A DNA stretch of 64,000 bases from Candidatus Fermentimicrarchaeum limneticum (GCA_013426015.1 CP058998.1:1-64000), one strand, 5' to 3'. Numbered from the stretch's first letter, positions 34,268-43,740 are shown. The notes: a model not told the origin generated them from the sequence alone. Program-made: numbers and translations.

Positions 34268-35233
34268 ATGCTACTTCAGATAACTCCGGCGGAGGTCAGT
34301 GGCGGCGTATTCCTCGGCGGGTGGGAAACAACCGCCTTGACTGCACTTGCAGTCTCCTTTGGGATAATCGGATTCGCATTTGCTATAGCCCTGGGCTTCC
34401 ACTACAGGGAGCTTGAGGAGTGGGCGAAGACCGAACTGTACGAGATATTCATAAGCGGGCTCATAGTCGCAGTGCTGATAATGTTTGTCAACATCCTGTT
34501 CACCATATCCACAAACCTCGCTGGCGGGAACCCCTTCGAAATAGCGCACAGCGCCATGGACATGATAACGCTGGAGACGATGAACATATTCCTCACCCTT
34601 TTCTTGACAAACTTCTTCATAAGCGCAATATCCACCCTCATGTTCAGCTTCTTCATCCCCATACCAATACTGCCGCCGCCTCTTCCCACAATAGTCACGA
34701 TACGTTTTGGCTCGTTTGTAAGCCCGTGGGCAGGGCTGAGCGCGATGGTCATGGGAGTTGACACTGTCTTCAATCTGGTGTCGGCAATGGTTGCGCTCGT
34801 ACTGGTTGAGCAGGTTCTTTTGGATTTCTTCAGGCTTACAATGCTGAAATACTTCCTTCCCCTCGGGGTCCTTATGAGGACTTTCCCGATTACAAGGGTT
34901 GCGGGAGCGACAATCATTGCAGTTGCAATCGGAGCGTACATCATATACCCGCTTGCCCTGATATACAGCTGGGACGTGTACAACCATTACAAGGCCGTAT
35001 CTGCTTCAGGAAGTCCCGGAGACCCATATAGTTTTGCTGCTGGTGTGACATTCCAGGCGATTCAGTGGCGTGTCGACACAGTCATAAATCCGCTGTCCGC
35101 CCTTATTCAGAACTTCGTCATACTGCTGGCACTTTTCGTTGTAGTCGTAATAATAACGCTTTCTTCAATAAGATCGCTTGCAGGTGCGTTGGGCGGTGAC
35201 CCCGACCTATTCGGGCTGGCGAGACTGGTGTGA
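34268..35233 (+). CDS. VirB6/TrbL-like polytopic channel protein, paralogue 1
   Basis: A 321-residue membrane protein with about six or seven helices. The family pattern shared by the six neighbours is visible: a first TM pair, the amphipathic EEWAKTELYEIFISGLIV (50-67), a core helix LPLGVLMRTFPITRVAGAT (198-216), then AYIIYPL and a C-terminal GGDPDLFGLARLV. The reentrant proline/glycine core and TM number fit the VirB6/TrbL family, the inner-membrane channel component of type IV secretion systems (CedA-like in archaeal DNA import). GGTGG precedes ATG 34268. Confidence 0.7.
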   Translation: MLLQITPAEVSGGVFLGGWETTALTALAVSFGIIGFAFAIALGFHYRELEEWAKTELYEIFISGLIVAVLIMFVNILFTISTNLAGGNPFEIAHSAMDMITLETMNIFLTLFLTNFFISAISTLMFSFFIPIPILPPPLPTIVTIRFGSFVSPWAGLSAMVMGVDTVFNLVSAMVALVLVEQVLLDFFRLTMLKYFLPLGVLMRTFPITRVAGATIIAVAIGAYIIYPLALIYSWDVYNHYKAVSASGSPGDPYSFAAGVTFQAIQWRVDTVINPLSALIQNFVILLALFVVVVIITLSSIRSLAGALGGDPDLFGLARLV

Positions 35234-35237
35234 TGGG

Positions 35238-37886
35238 ATGAGGTTAGAATTGGTACTGGTTGTATTGCTGGGGTTAATCCCTCTCCTTATTGCGAATTTT
35301 ACTGTAGTGAGCGATACCTCGGCTATTGTAAGGTACATGCCAGACATAGGCACTTGCGATCCCAACTTTGCTGCTGCAACTCCATGGAAGGCCGCTGTGA
35401 TAGGTGACAAAGATAGTAGCATTGTAGAGCTGGCGCAAGGCGCGGCGTATATCGCTTACACTGCTCTGCCAACAGAACCCAATAAGGACAGCTGGATGGA
35501 ATTCCAGAAAACAGTCGACATACCAGTTGGCTGTGCAATTGATACCGCCGAGCTTAAGGTGGCTTCGGACAACGCGCAGGAGGTTGGTATAAAGATTGGT
35601 GCATTGACAAATTTCTTCCCTCCTATGGGAACGGTGTACGGACCCGCGGATACGACACAATGCGAGGCATGCGCCCTGCAAACCTACAATGCCAAACCGT
35701 TCATTCTTGCAAACCAGTTCACAATCCGAATAACCACAAGAAACTACAATACCAGCTTGATGCCGTGTTACCCTGCCTGCGCCCCGATTATGAACCCATC
35801 AGTAACCTCGTTCAGGTTGGACGTCACTTTCAGCAATGACGTTCAGCCTCCATCCATAATAATAGGTTCCCCCTCCAATGGAATGACCTACACCGTTGAC
35901 AATGTTCCGCCCCTCTCCTATACCGCGACTGACAACTGCGACAACGCCCCAAATGTCACCGTGACAGGCTATTCGCATTTGATAGGCATTCACAATCTAA
36001 AAGTAGAGGCGGAAGACGGTTCGGGCAACATAGCCTCCCAGACAATAACATATACGGTTGTAGCTCCCCCGCCACCTCCTGTACCGACTCCCGAGCTGTC
36101 GGTATGCGTTGTCAAGGACCTCACAGGAGCTTCCAGCAGCATGATTGGCGATACTGAGGATATGGTGAGGCGCACTGAGGAGAGCGATGCTCTGCAAATC
36201 CCCAATACCGGCGCATGGAGCGGCTGGAAGAACGCAGTTGTTATGGTGGATGATGCCAACCCCGCAAGACCACATCCCGACGGAGACGCAGGCATACACT
36301 GGATATCCTATGAGGCGGATAACAGCATCAATCTACTTCCGACCTATCCGGACGTTCACAGGAACACCTGGAGGGAATTCCAGAAGTGCTTCAATACGTG
36401 CGCAGTCCAGTCCGCCACACTCAAAATAACAGGTGATGATGCATTCCGTGTTACCATAAACGGAGTGTTCGTGGCTCAGGAGGACGAGGTTACTGGCCCC
36501 GCGACATGGGGGCCTGGGGACCAGACATGGACGAGCATATACGCCTACGACGTGAAGAGCTTTCTGAAGGATGGGGCGAACAGCCTCGATGTGCTGGCCA
36601 GAAATTACCGTTTAGATTTTGGGAGTTCATCCCCAGGACCGGACGACCCAGCCATAATAACAAACCCCACAGGAATAACATACAAACTGGAAATCACAAC
36701 CCTGGATACCTCAGGCCCAGTCATAACGGTTAGCGCGCCGATGGATGGAGCGACATACGCATATGGGTTTGTCCCGCTTCCATCCTACTCGGCAACAGAC
36801 AATTGCGATTCCAATCCTACGGTGTCACATTCAAATTATGCTACCAGCATTGGAACCCACACAATGACCGTAACCGCAGTTGACAACAAGGGAAATACCG
36901 CAATGAAATCTGTCACATACACCGTCTCCGCCCCTGTCTCGGTTGGAGGGGCAACGAACGTTATATGCCCTGCTTCGCCTCCCTACCCGCCGTGCTGCAT
37001 AAGCAGGGAGTGGTGGGAGGGCGGATGGATCTCGCTTGCCTTCACCGGGATGTTTGTCATACTGCTTTTCCTCGGCCTGGTATACATGATATCAGTGATA
37101 ATCGCAAGGCCGGAATACACCGTATGGGTGAAGGATGAGATATACCAGATGCTGATATCAGTGGCAATAATGCTGCTGTTAGTTTTCGTGCTTAGCATAA
37201 TCTGCGACGTATTCATGACACTCGCCGGAAACGACCCATTCCTCATAGCGCACAACTATCTTAACAACCTTGTGTGGGACCAGACATTGAACCTCGCAAC
37301 AACCGCCTTCCAGTACAGCGTGATATGCCAGATGCTTGCAGCCTACAGGATGATGATCGGGCCTGGAAGCCTCGGCACAGGCTTCATGCCAAATGCAGGT
37401 CTTAAGGCAATCGCAGTGTGCTTCGACTTCATATACAGCTTCTTCGCGGGAATATCAGCAAGCCTGATGGTCCAGGACATCGGTCTGTCAATAATCCAAT
37501 CCTTCGCTTTCAGGATAATGCTGCCCCTTGGGATACTGTTCAGGGTGTTCCCTTTCCTCAGGAAGGCAGGAGCATTCCTCATAGCGCTTTCTCTAGGATT
37601 GTATGTCGTCTATCCCCTCTGCTTTGTAATGAACAAGATGATAGTCGACTCTGTGCTGCCGCAGATAGTCCTGCCTCCGATAGAAGCGAACATTGAGTCA
37701 TGGCTGCTGACAGTCCTCTCGCCATTCCTCCCAATCGCTTTGGTTGGGCTGTACTCCCTCATGAAGAGCGCGGCGTTCCTCATACCCCAGGCAGTCTTCC
37801 TCCCAACGCTCAACCTCGTCATAACATTGACTTTCATAAAAAATGCCGCAAGAGTTTTAAGCCAAAACTTCGAAGAGATGATTTGA
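35238..37886 (+). CDS. VirB6/TrbL-like protein with large extracellular Ig/HYR-like region, paralogue 2
   Basis: An 882-residue protein starting at ATG 35238, four bases after the previous stop; upstream frame extension is overlap only. After a signal peptide or first TM (about 1-20), about 570 residues are outside the cell. These contain two beta-sandwich repeats of the HYR/Big type (LSYTATDNCDNAPNVTVTGY and PSYSATDNCDSNPTVSHSNY), each after a cysteine-containing domain with sequence like DSWMEFQKTVD / NTWREFQKCFN. The last 290 residues are the VirB6-like core: VWVKDEIYQMLISVAI, then LPLGILFRVFPFLRKAGAFL and LYVVYPL. It is a fusion of an adhesion- or recognition-type exterior with the channel family, comparable in design to the extended VirB6 proteins of Rickettsiales. 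Confidence 0.68.
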   Translation: MRLELVLVVLLGLIPLLIANFTVVSDTSAIVRYMPDIGTCDPNFAAATPWKAAVIGDKDSSIVELAQGAAYIAYTALPTEPNKDSWMEFQKTVDIPVGCAIDTAELKVASDNAQEVGIKIGALTNFFPPMGTVYGPADTTQCEACALQTYNAKPFILANQFTIRITTRNYNTSLMPCYPACAPIMNPSVTSFRLDVTFSNDVQPPSIIIGSPSNGMTYTVDNVPPLSYTATDNCDNAPNVTVTGYSHLIGIHNLKVEAEDGSGNIASQTITYTVVAPPPPPVPTPELSVCVVKDLTGASSSMIGDTEDMVRRTEESDALQIPNTGAWSGWKNAVVMVDDANPARPHPDGDAGIHWISYEADNSINLLPTYPDVHRNTWREFQKCFNTCAVQSATLKITGDDAFRVTINGVFVAQEDEVTGPATWGPGDQTWTSIYAYDVKSFLKDGANSLDVLARNYRLDFGSSSPGPDDPAIITNPTGITYKLEITTLDTSGPVITVSAPMDGATYAYGFVPLPSYSATDNCDSNPTVSHSNYATSIGTHTMTVTAVDNKGNTAMKSVTYTVSAPVSVGGATNVICPASPPYPPCCISREWWEGGWISLAFTGMFVILLFLGLVYMISVIIARPEYTVWVKDEIYQMLISVAIMLLLVFVLSIICDVFMTLAGNDPFLIAHNYLNNLVWDQTLNLATTAFQYSVICQMLAAYRMMIGPGSLGTGFMPNAGLKAIAVCFDFIYSFFAGISASLMVQDIGLSIIQSFAFRIMLPLGILFRVFPFLRKAGAFLIALSLGLYVVYPLCFVMNKMIVDSVLPQIVLPPIEANIESWLLTVLSPFLPIALVGLYSLMKSAAFLIPQAVFLPTLNLVITLTFIKNAARVLSQNFEEMI

Positions 37887-39079
37887 TGGCGCTAGCATTC
37901 CAGGCATTGTGGAGCAACTGGCAGTCAGTTGCCATAACCGCAGCAGTGCTATCCTTGCTTTTCGCCTCGCTTGCGTATGCGCTTTCTCATATTTTCGGGA
38001 TGAGGAAGCTGGAGCTGTGGGCTAAGGATGAGATATACCAGGCGCTCGCAAGCGCGTTGATAGTTGGGGCTGCGGTAATCATAATAACCGGCATAGCCAG
38101 CTTCTCATGCACCCTCTCAGGAGGATGCGTTGCTGGCAATGACCAGGTTGATGTTGCAATAGGCATAATGCAGAGAATGAACCAGAGCGCAATAGAGCAG
38201 CTCGAGCACATATTCTACCTTAGCATGAGAGTCGGGATGATAACGAAAATGGGCAAGTTCTACGATTTCACTCTGGGTCCGGAAGGCGGTTTGTGCATGG
38301 TCGGGGAGTGCAGGACAGCTTTTGGCTTCTCATGGTATCTCTGGCAGGGCGGCAGCATAATAGCGGATTCCATAGACTACACCTTCTCCATTCTGCTGCC
38401 CTTGATATCGAGCTTCATCGCGCAGACGTACATGCTCAGTTTCATAAAAGCATCCCTCTTCCCAAGCCTGCTTGCCATGGGAATAATACTGAGGACTTTC
38501 TTCTTCTCAAGGAAGGTTGGAGGGCTGCTCATAGCGATAGCACTAGCCTTATACACTGTCTATCCCATGATGTATATCATGCTGGAGAGCTACTTCACAA
38601 TCCAGCCGCACACCTTCTATTACGCAGATACCGATTGGTTCACCACCCAGAGCGCGGGGTGGGCATGCGGCGGCAGCTTCCTGCCAGAGGGCGAGAGTGA
38701 CAAGCCTTTCTGCACAGGCCCCCTTGGGTTGGTCGCATATGTGATACCCGGGCTCCCCCAAGCAGCCGCAAATTACGGCGAGGCAACCTTCATGTTCAAG
38801 AGCGGTTGCGTTGCAGGCGATCCGGACATATGCCCGGACTCAACATGCCCGCCTGGTGGTGTGAACGGTCAGAATATATGCGACCCCGGCAACCCACCTG
38901 ACGTCTATGCAGGAATGAAAACCCCGTATAACGGGGTTCTACCCACCGTCGGTTACCTTATGATTCCAGGAGTCTTCATCCCCTTGATTATAATACTCGT
39001 GACGATATCGTTTATCAAGGTCCTCTCGCCAATGCTTGGAGGGGACATTGAGATTGCCGGCCTGACGAGGCTAATATAG
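37886..39079 (+). CDS. VirB6/TrbL-like polytopic protein, paralogue 3
   Basis: A 397-residue protein starting at ATG 37886, which overlaps the preceding stop (TGATG). The family blocks are ELWAKDEIYQALASALIVGA, MGIILRTFFFSRKVGGLLIA, LYTVYPMMYIM and the end GGDIEIAGLTRLI. Two features differ from its neighbours: extra external loops with cysteines (SCTLSGGCVAGN; CVAGDPDICPDSTCPPGG) and greater length. These loops may face partner surface proteins. Part of the same operon, probably translated by coupling. Confidence 0.68.
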   Translation: MALAFQALWSNWQSVAITAAVLSLLFASLAYALSHIFGMRKLELWAKDEIYQALASALIVGAAVIIITGIASFSCTLSGGCVAGNDQVDVAIGIMQRMNQSAIEQLEHIFYLSMRVGMITKMGKFYDFTLGPEGGLCMVGECRTAFGFSWYLWQGGSIIADSIDYTFSILLPLISSFIAQTYMLSFIKASLFPSLLAMGIILRTFFFSRKVGGLLIAIALALYTVYPMMYIMLESYFTIQPHTFYYADTDWFTTQSAGWACGGSFLPEGESDKPFCTGPLGLVAYVIPGLPQAAANYGEATFMFKSGCVAGDPDICPDSTCPPGGVNGQNICDPGNPPDVYAGMKTPYNGVLPTVGYLMIPGVFIPLIIILVTISFIKVLSPMLGGDIEIAGLTRLI

Positions 39080-39087
39080 GTGGAAAA

Positions 39088-40029
39088 ATGACGTACGTGG
39101 TGAACTGGTCCGACTGGTATTCAATAACGTTTGCGGTTATCTCAGTAGTTTTTGCCTTGGTTGCCTTCGCCTACATGATCGGGATGGGCTTCCACTTGTC
39201 GAAGCTGCAGGCATGGGCGAAGGATGAACTATACCAAGCAATAGCCAGCGCACTGCTCGCAATTTTAATCCTGTCGTTCGCGACAACCATCAATGCAACT
39301 ATGGTTATCATATACGGGCAGGATCCGTTTGGCATTGCAAGCAGCTACATAAACAGCATAGTCGCATCTCTTCTTGTATTCTTCGTCAGCATAGTAAGCA
39401 TGGACGCAGTCTTCGGCCTGTTCCAAAACCTTGCCTTGAAGGCAATGCCGACCCAGACCGGCTTTAACATAAGTCCGTTCACAGGGCTTGCCCCGGTCAC
39501 TGCCATGCTCACAATGGGCATGGAAGCCCTGCTTGGCGGAATTGGCCTCATGATAGGACAGAATGCCTTTCTCTCATTCATAAGGAATCAGCTCCAGATC
39601 CTGCTCCCAATAGGTCTTGCGCTGAGAGCGTTTCCTTTCAGCAGGTCTGCAGGTGGAGCAATGATAGCGGTATTCCTCGGCTTCTACATATTCTACCCAT
39701 TCCTGTGGGTTTTTGACAGCGCGATATACAATGAAACAATAGTCACGCTTGCCTTAGCCGGCTCCTCACGTAACGTTCTCAACGCCCTTGGCATTGGAAG
39801 CAGTTGCAGCGAGAATCCCATGAGCTGCTCCACGAACACGCCGAACTTCGGCGGCAATATGTTCTTGGCGATGGTGAATGCAATCGCCTACCCCGCAATC
39901 CTCTACCTGTTCATATTTGTTTTATTACTCCCCATGTTTAACCTGATAGTTGTGCTGGTGCTGATAAACGAGTTGGCAAAGGTGTTTGGTGCCGAGATAG
40001 ATGTAGGCGGGCTGAGTGGATTGATATGA
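39088..40029 (+). CDS. VirB6/TrbL-like polytopic protein, paralogue 4
   Basis: A 313-residue membrane protein with the shared blocks GFHLSKLQAWAKDELYQAIA, then ALRAFPFSRSAGGAMIAV, FYIFYPFLWVF and the C-terminal VFGAEIDVGGLSGLI. Of the six it is the most compact and the closest to a plain VirB6 core, with one external loop containing SSCSENPMSC. A GGTGG site precedes ATG 39088. It overlaps the next gene by four bases (ATGA). Confidence 0.68.
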   Translation: MTYVVNWSDWYSITFAVISVVFALVAFAYMIGMGFHLSKLQAWAKDELYQAIASALLAILILSFATTINATMVIIYGQDPFGIASSYINSIVASLLVFFVSIVSMDAVFGLFQNLALKAMPTQTGFNISPFTGLAPVTAMLTMGMEALLGGIGLMIGQNAFLSFIRNQLQILLPIGLALRAFPFSRSAGGAMIAVFLGFYIFYPFLWVFDSAIYNETIVTLALAGSSRNVLNALGIGSSCSENPMSCSTNTPNFGGNMFLAMVNAIAYPAILYLFIFVLLLPMFNLIVVLVLINELAKVFGAEIDVGGLSGLI

Positions 40030-41060
40030 GCAGTCTGAATAAAATCAGCATTTGTCTGCTGCTCCTAGCACTAGCGCTGTCAGGCTGCATTGTAAGCGGC
40101 GGTACTATGACCGTCCAACCTGCCTGCCAAGCTGGGGCGGTTTCGCCTGGGTTTGAAGGGGTCTGGCTGAGCTGGCAGGCATTGTCCATACTCGCCGCGT
40201 CCACGGTCTTCCTAATTGCTGCATTTGTCTATGCAGTTGGGCATGCGCTAACCCACAAAAAAGTGACAATGTGGGCGAAGACGCAGATGGAGGAGGCAGC
40301 CCTTGCTATGGCGATAACTATCTTCGTTATTGGTCTTGTGTCATTCCTATGCACCTTTGACCTCAAGACGCTAGGCATATCGACAGCATGCACTGGTGCC
40401 GAGTGCAACATCGTAGAAACTGCCTTCAACTACTTATTCAGCTTGTACAACACTATTATGAGCGGCTTCCTTGTCGTAGCCGGGATGAACGCGGTCATGG
40501 CGTCATGGGCAACAATGTCAATAGGAAAGGCCCCTGGAGGAGTCGGCATAATAATAACGCCGCTTGCAGTCCTGGGCGACATAGCGAGCAGCCTGACGAT
40601 GGCGATGGTGATACTGATGACCTCCGCCATAGTAACCCTCACCCAGATGGTCCTGCTGAAGATGACGGAGAGCCTGTTCGTGATTCTATTCCCCATCGGA
40701 GTACTGCTGAGGTCCTTTGGCATAACCCGGGGATTCGGGGGAGGCTTGATAGCACTTGCGGTAGGGTTCTTTGTCTTCTACCCGCTCCTGGTAGTGCTGT
40801 TCTATGGCTCGCTGGTGGGTGAAATACAAACCACCTACGGCAGCATGGCCGATTCGTTCAAGGAAGGCGGGCTGTCGCCTACAACAGCGAGCTGGTCACT
40901 TAATCCCATAGACTGGGTGGTGCGTTTTGTGGGGCCGGTAATCATGGGCGCAATATTCATGCCGCTAATAATGTTCATGATTCTCGTGTCGTTTGTGAAA
41001 GGGCTTTCACACACACTTGGTGAGGAGGTAGACGTGAGCAATCTCACGAGGCTGATATAG
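40026..41060 (+). CDS. VirB6/TrbL-like polytopic lipoprotein-like protein, paralogue 5
   Basis: A 344-residue membrane protein. Its N terminus (KISICLLLLALALSGCIVSG) looks like a lipoprotein signal with a LSGC lipobox, so the mature N terminus may carry a lipid at C21. The core follows: VTMWAKTQMEEAALAMAI, GVLLRSFGITRGFGGGLIAL, FFVFYPLLV and the end LGEEVDVSNLTRLI. It departs most from the consensus in the first block (no ELYQ). An external loop has CTGAEC. Coupled to paralogue 4 by the ATGA overlap. Confidence 0.66.
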   Translation: MSSLNKISICLLLLALALSGCIVSGGTMTVQPACQAGAVSPGFEGVWLSWQALSILAASTVFLIAAFVYAVGHALTHKKVTMWAKTQMEEAALAMAITIFVIGLVSFLCTFDLKTLGISTACTGAECNIVETAFNYLFSLYNTIMSGFLVVAGMNAVMASWATMSIGKAPGGVGIIITPLAVLGDIASSLTMAMVILMTSAIVTLTQMVLLKMTESLFVILFPIGVLLRSFGITRGFGGGLIALAVGFFVFYPLLVVLFYGSLVGEIQTTYGSMADSFKEGGLSPTTASWSLNPIDWVVRFVGPVIMGAIFMPLIMFMILVSFVKGLSHTLGEEVDVSNLTRLI

Positions 41061-41068
41061 GTGATAAG

Positions 41069-42076
41069 ATGATGTTTACCGTAATATGGTGGACAGAGCC
41101 TTTCAGTGCGACTCCGGTAGCAGTTGAAGGAGTGTGGAACGTCTGGCAGCCTGTTGCTCTAACCGCAGTTTTAACTGCATTCCTGGTTGTTGCTCTTGGG
41201 TATATGATTGGGGTATCATTCAACCTTGCCGATTTGAGAAAGTGGGCCAAGAGTGAGTTCTACCAGGCGCTCGCAAGCGCGTTGATAGTCGGCGGCCTTA
41301 TACTCATGATGGATCTCATGCTGAACCAGGGTTTCCAGACAATGATAGGCGGGATGAATCCTTACAGAAAGGCGTATGCATACCTAGATGGAGTGATGGA
41401 CTCACTGTACACCATCTACACCAACATCTACAGGACGAACTTCGTGATAGAATTCCTGACAACATTCACCTTCTACTTCAACGCCGCAGGCTTGGAGTTC
41501 TCTCCGTTTGAGCTCATACTGAGCCCGATAAGCGAAAACCTGCATTTCCAGGCGCATATCGTCACGGTAGCCGCAGTGCTCACCGCGGGCCAGCGGGCCC
41601 TCATACACTTCTTCTACAATACAGGCTTCTCAGTCTTCATACCTGCTGGAGTGCTGCTCAGGATATTCCCATGGACCCGGGGGGCCGGCGGGCTGCTGAT
41701 AGCAATAGGCATAGGCCTTTCCATAGTATATCCCGTGATGTTTACATTTGTAGCCATGATGTCGGAGAATCCATCAGAGGTTAAGAACCAGGCAAATGCG
41801 TTGGGCAATTCCCTAGCCGGCTTTGACATGGACCAGTTCGGCGCCTGCGCAAGTGATTTCCAGAGCGCATCTGACGTCGCAACTGAGAGAGTCCTTTCCC
41901 CTGAAATCAGGGCTGCGTCTGCGTGGATCCTCGGCTGGCTGTCAAGCATCTGGCTCAAGATATTCTACTACCCGATGCTGGTGCTCATAGTCACGTTTAC
42001 GTTCATACGAACAATCGCGCCCCTGCTGGGTGCAGACATAACTGAAATAGGCCAAGGAATTATGAAGATTCTGTAG
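41069..42076 (+). CDS. VirB6/TrbL-like polytopic protein, paralogue 6
   Basis: A 335-residue membrane protein with DLRKWAKSEFYQALASALIV (56-75 region), then GVLLRIFPWTRGAGGLLIA, LSIVYPVMFTF and the end LGADITEIGQGIMKIL. The start ATG 41069 follows AGGTGATA. It shares the 20-base run CAGGCGCTCGCAAGCGCGTT with paralogue 3 (38039 region versus 41263 region), a sign of recent gene conversion or shared origin. Last of the six VirB6-like genes before the ATPase-related genes. Confidence 0.67.
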   Translation: MMFTVIWWTEPFSATPVAVEGVWNVWQPVALTAVLTAFLVVALGYMIGVSFNLADLRKWAKSEFYQALASALIVGGLILMMDLMLNQGFQTMIGGMNPYRKAYAYLDGVMDSLYTIYTNIYRTNFVIEFLTTFTFYFNAAGLEFSPFELILSPISENLHFQAHIVTVAAVLTAGQRALIHFFYNTGFSVFIPAGVLLRIFPWTRGAGGLLIAIGIGLSIVYPVMFTFVAMMSENPSEVKNQANALGNSLAGFDMDQFGACASDFQSASDVATERVLSPEIRAASAWILGWLSSIWLKIFYYPMLVLIVTFTFIRTIAPLLGADITEIGQGIMKIL

Positions 42077-42085
42077 GTGTTTGTT

Positions 42086-42892
42086 ATGCCGGCTGAGAGA
42101 AATATGGCACTTGCCGCCTTCGCCATTTCGGCGGTTTTGGTAGTGCTGGTTTTCGTCGGAGGGGGGCTGGGAGGCCTGACCCCCTTGTTACTGATAGCCT
42201 CGGTAGCCCTCTCCTGCGCCGGTTTGCTCATCTTCAAGTACGGTTACTGGATAGTGCCGTTCCTCACCAAGAGGGTGAGGGTAATAGATGTGATAGAGGA
42301 GCCCTACGAGGTAACGCCAACGCAGGATGCCGTGATAAAGAAGATAGGCAGCAGCTACTATGCCTCAATGTTCATCCATGTGAAGATATACGAATCCAGC
42401 ACTGAGAAGAGCGAGGATGAGAAGCGCGCATTCATGGACCTGTGGGAGAGGGCGGTGTCAAGCATGAAGGTCGTAACAAAATTCTGCCTCATGTCATACA
42501 CGAAAGACCTGTCGAAGTACAGAACCATCATAGAAAACAAGAAGGCTGAGGCGCAGCTTAAGCTTGCAAATGAGAGGGGCAAGCCCGACTCGGACAAGTT
42601 TCAGATAGACACGTTTGAAAGGGAGATATCAATGTGGGACAATATGATATCCAAGCTTTCCACCGGAGATCCGCCCATATCGCAGGTGACCTACATCATG
42701 ACGACTGGGCAGGGGCCCACAAGCGAGATGGCGCTGGCGGCCGTCAAGAACCAGGCCAATGAGATAAAGTCAGCCATTTCGGCAACACTGAATGCCGAGG
42801 TTGCAGTGCTCATCGGTGAGGATATGCGAAGATGTTTCGAATGGGAGTTCATGCTGCCCCCAATGATAAGAGAGGAGGTGTCGGTAGGTTGA
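42086..42892 (+). CDS. Two-TM protein with soluble domain, possible VirB3/VirB4-N-like, paralogue 1
   Basis: A 268-residue protein starting at ATG 42086 with AGGTG upstream (GTG 42077 is the alternative). Two adjacent helices (about 7-28 and 32-50) are followed by KYGYWIVPFLTKRVRVIDVI and a 210-residue cytoplasmic domain: YEVTPTQDAVIKKIGSSYYA, then LWERAVSSMKVVTKFC and CFEWEFMLPP near the end. The two-TM hairpin next to a VirB4-type ATPase recalls VirB3/PrgI proteins. The soluble part could correspond to the N-terminal domain of VirB4, which the neighbouring ATPase lacks. That last assignment is inference. Confidence 0.5.
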   Translation: MPAERNMALAAFAISAVLVVLVFVGGGLGGLTPLLLIASVALSCAGLLIFKYGYWIVPFLTKRVRVIDVIEEPYEVTPTQDAVIKKIGSSYYASMFIHVKIYESSTEKSEDEKRAFMDLWERAVSSMKVVTKFCLMSYTKDLSKYRTIIENKKAEAQLKLANERGKPDSDKFQIDTFEREISMWDNMISKLSTGDPPISQVTYIMTTGQGPTSEMALAAVKNQANEIKSAISATLNAEVAVLIGEDMRRCFEWEFMLPPMIREEVSVG

Positions 42893-42896
42893 TAGT

Positions 42897-43730
42897 ATGG
42901 TATCACTAGGAGGGTTTTCAGTTGGATTGAACGAGAAAACCCTAACTGCGGCTTCGCTTGCGATAGCGCTAGTCTGCCTGCTGCTCAGCATGACTTCCAC
43001 AGGCTTAGGCAGTTTAAAGATTGTTGCAATTCTCGCAAGCATCCTCTTTGCTGCAGTTGATCTGCTCATATACAAATGGGGATACGTGATACTCCCCTAC
43101 CTGACAAAAATACTCAAGGTCAGCGAGATACGGGCCGGCGGTTTTGAGGTTCCTCCCTCCCAGGATGTGATAATCAAAAACGTGGGCGGGATTTACTACG
43201 CAACACTCTTCCTCTACACGCGATTCTACGAGTCCGCGGCCGTTGGTGTTGAGGAGCAGCAGGTATCCTACATGGAACTGTGGGAGAGGGCAATTTCGAG
43301 TGTGAACTTCCCGTTCAAATTCTGCATAATAACCTACATAGAGGACATCCTGAAGTTCAGGGAGGATGTGGAGACGAGTAGGGCGGCAGCCCAGATGAAG
43401 CTCGGCAGGGAGAGGGAGAAGCCGCGTCCTGACCCCATAACAATAGACAAGTGGGAGAGGGATGTCGCAAGGCAGAATGAGATGCTGGCAAGGTTGTCTT
43501 CAGGAGAGAAGCCGCTGGGCACGCTGATGTACATAATGACCTCTGCAGTTGGGGTGAGCGCGGATGCGGCAATAGTTGCAGTGAAGGCGCAGGCAAACGA
43601 GCTCAAGGCGAACTTCTCAAACACCCTCAATGTTGAGATAACAAATCTCTCCGGGGAAGACATGAAGAAATGCTTCGAATGGGAGATAGCGATCCCGCCC
43701 GCACCTAAAGATTTAAAGGCGTCAATATAA
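42897..43730 (+). CDS. Two-TM protein with soluble domain, paralogue 2
   Basis: A 277-residue paralogue of the previous gene, starting at ATG 42897 four bases after its stop. Shared blocks include the TM hairpin, YKWGYVILPYLTKI, FEVPPSQDVIIKNVGGIYYA, LWERAISSVNFPFKFC, YIMTSAVGVSADAAIVAVKAQANE and KKCFEWEIAIPP. The pair may build a heteromeric ring or collar around the ATPase, with the conserved LWERA-FKFC-CFEWE residues marking the shared interface. No named family is recognised with confidence. Confidence 0.5.
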   Translation: MVSLGGFSVGLNEKTLTAASLAIALVCLLLSMTSTGLGSLKIVAILASILFAAVDLLIYKWGYVILPYLTKILKVSEIRAGGFEVPPSQDVIIKNVGGIYYATLFLYTRFYESAAVGVEEQQVSYMELWERAISSVNFPFKFCIITYIEDILKFREDVETSRAAAQMKLGREREKPRPDPITIDKWERDVARQNEMLARLSSGEKPLGTLMYIMTSAVGVSADAAIVAVKAQANELKANFSNTLNVEITNLSGEDMKKCFEWEIAIPPAPKDLKASI

Positions 43731-43740
43731 AAGTGATGCT

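Noticed and set aside
34271-34987. 238-codon minus-strand frame opposite VirB6-like paralogue 1
   Set aside because: Antisense shadow with implausible composition; the plus-strand gene is clearly coding.
37700-37885. N-terminal extension of VirB6-like paralogue 3 from an ATG at 37700
   Set aside because: It lies wholly inside the coding end of paralogue 2, is polar and unlike the other family N termini; the ATG at 37886 overlaps the stop as in coupled genes.
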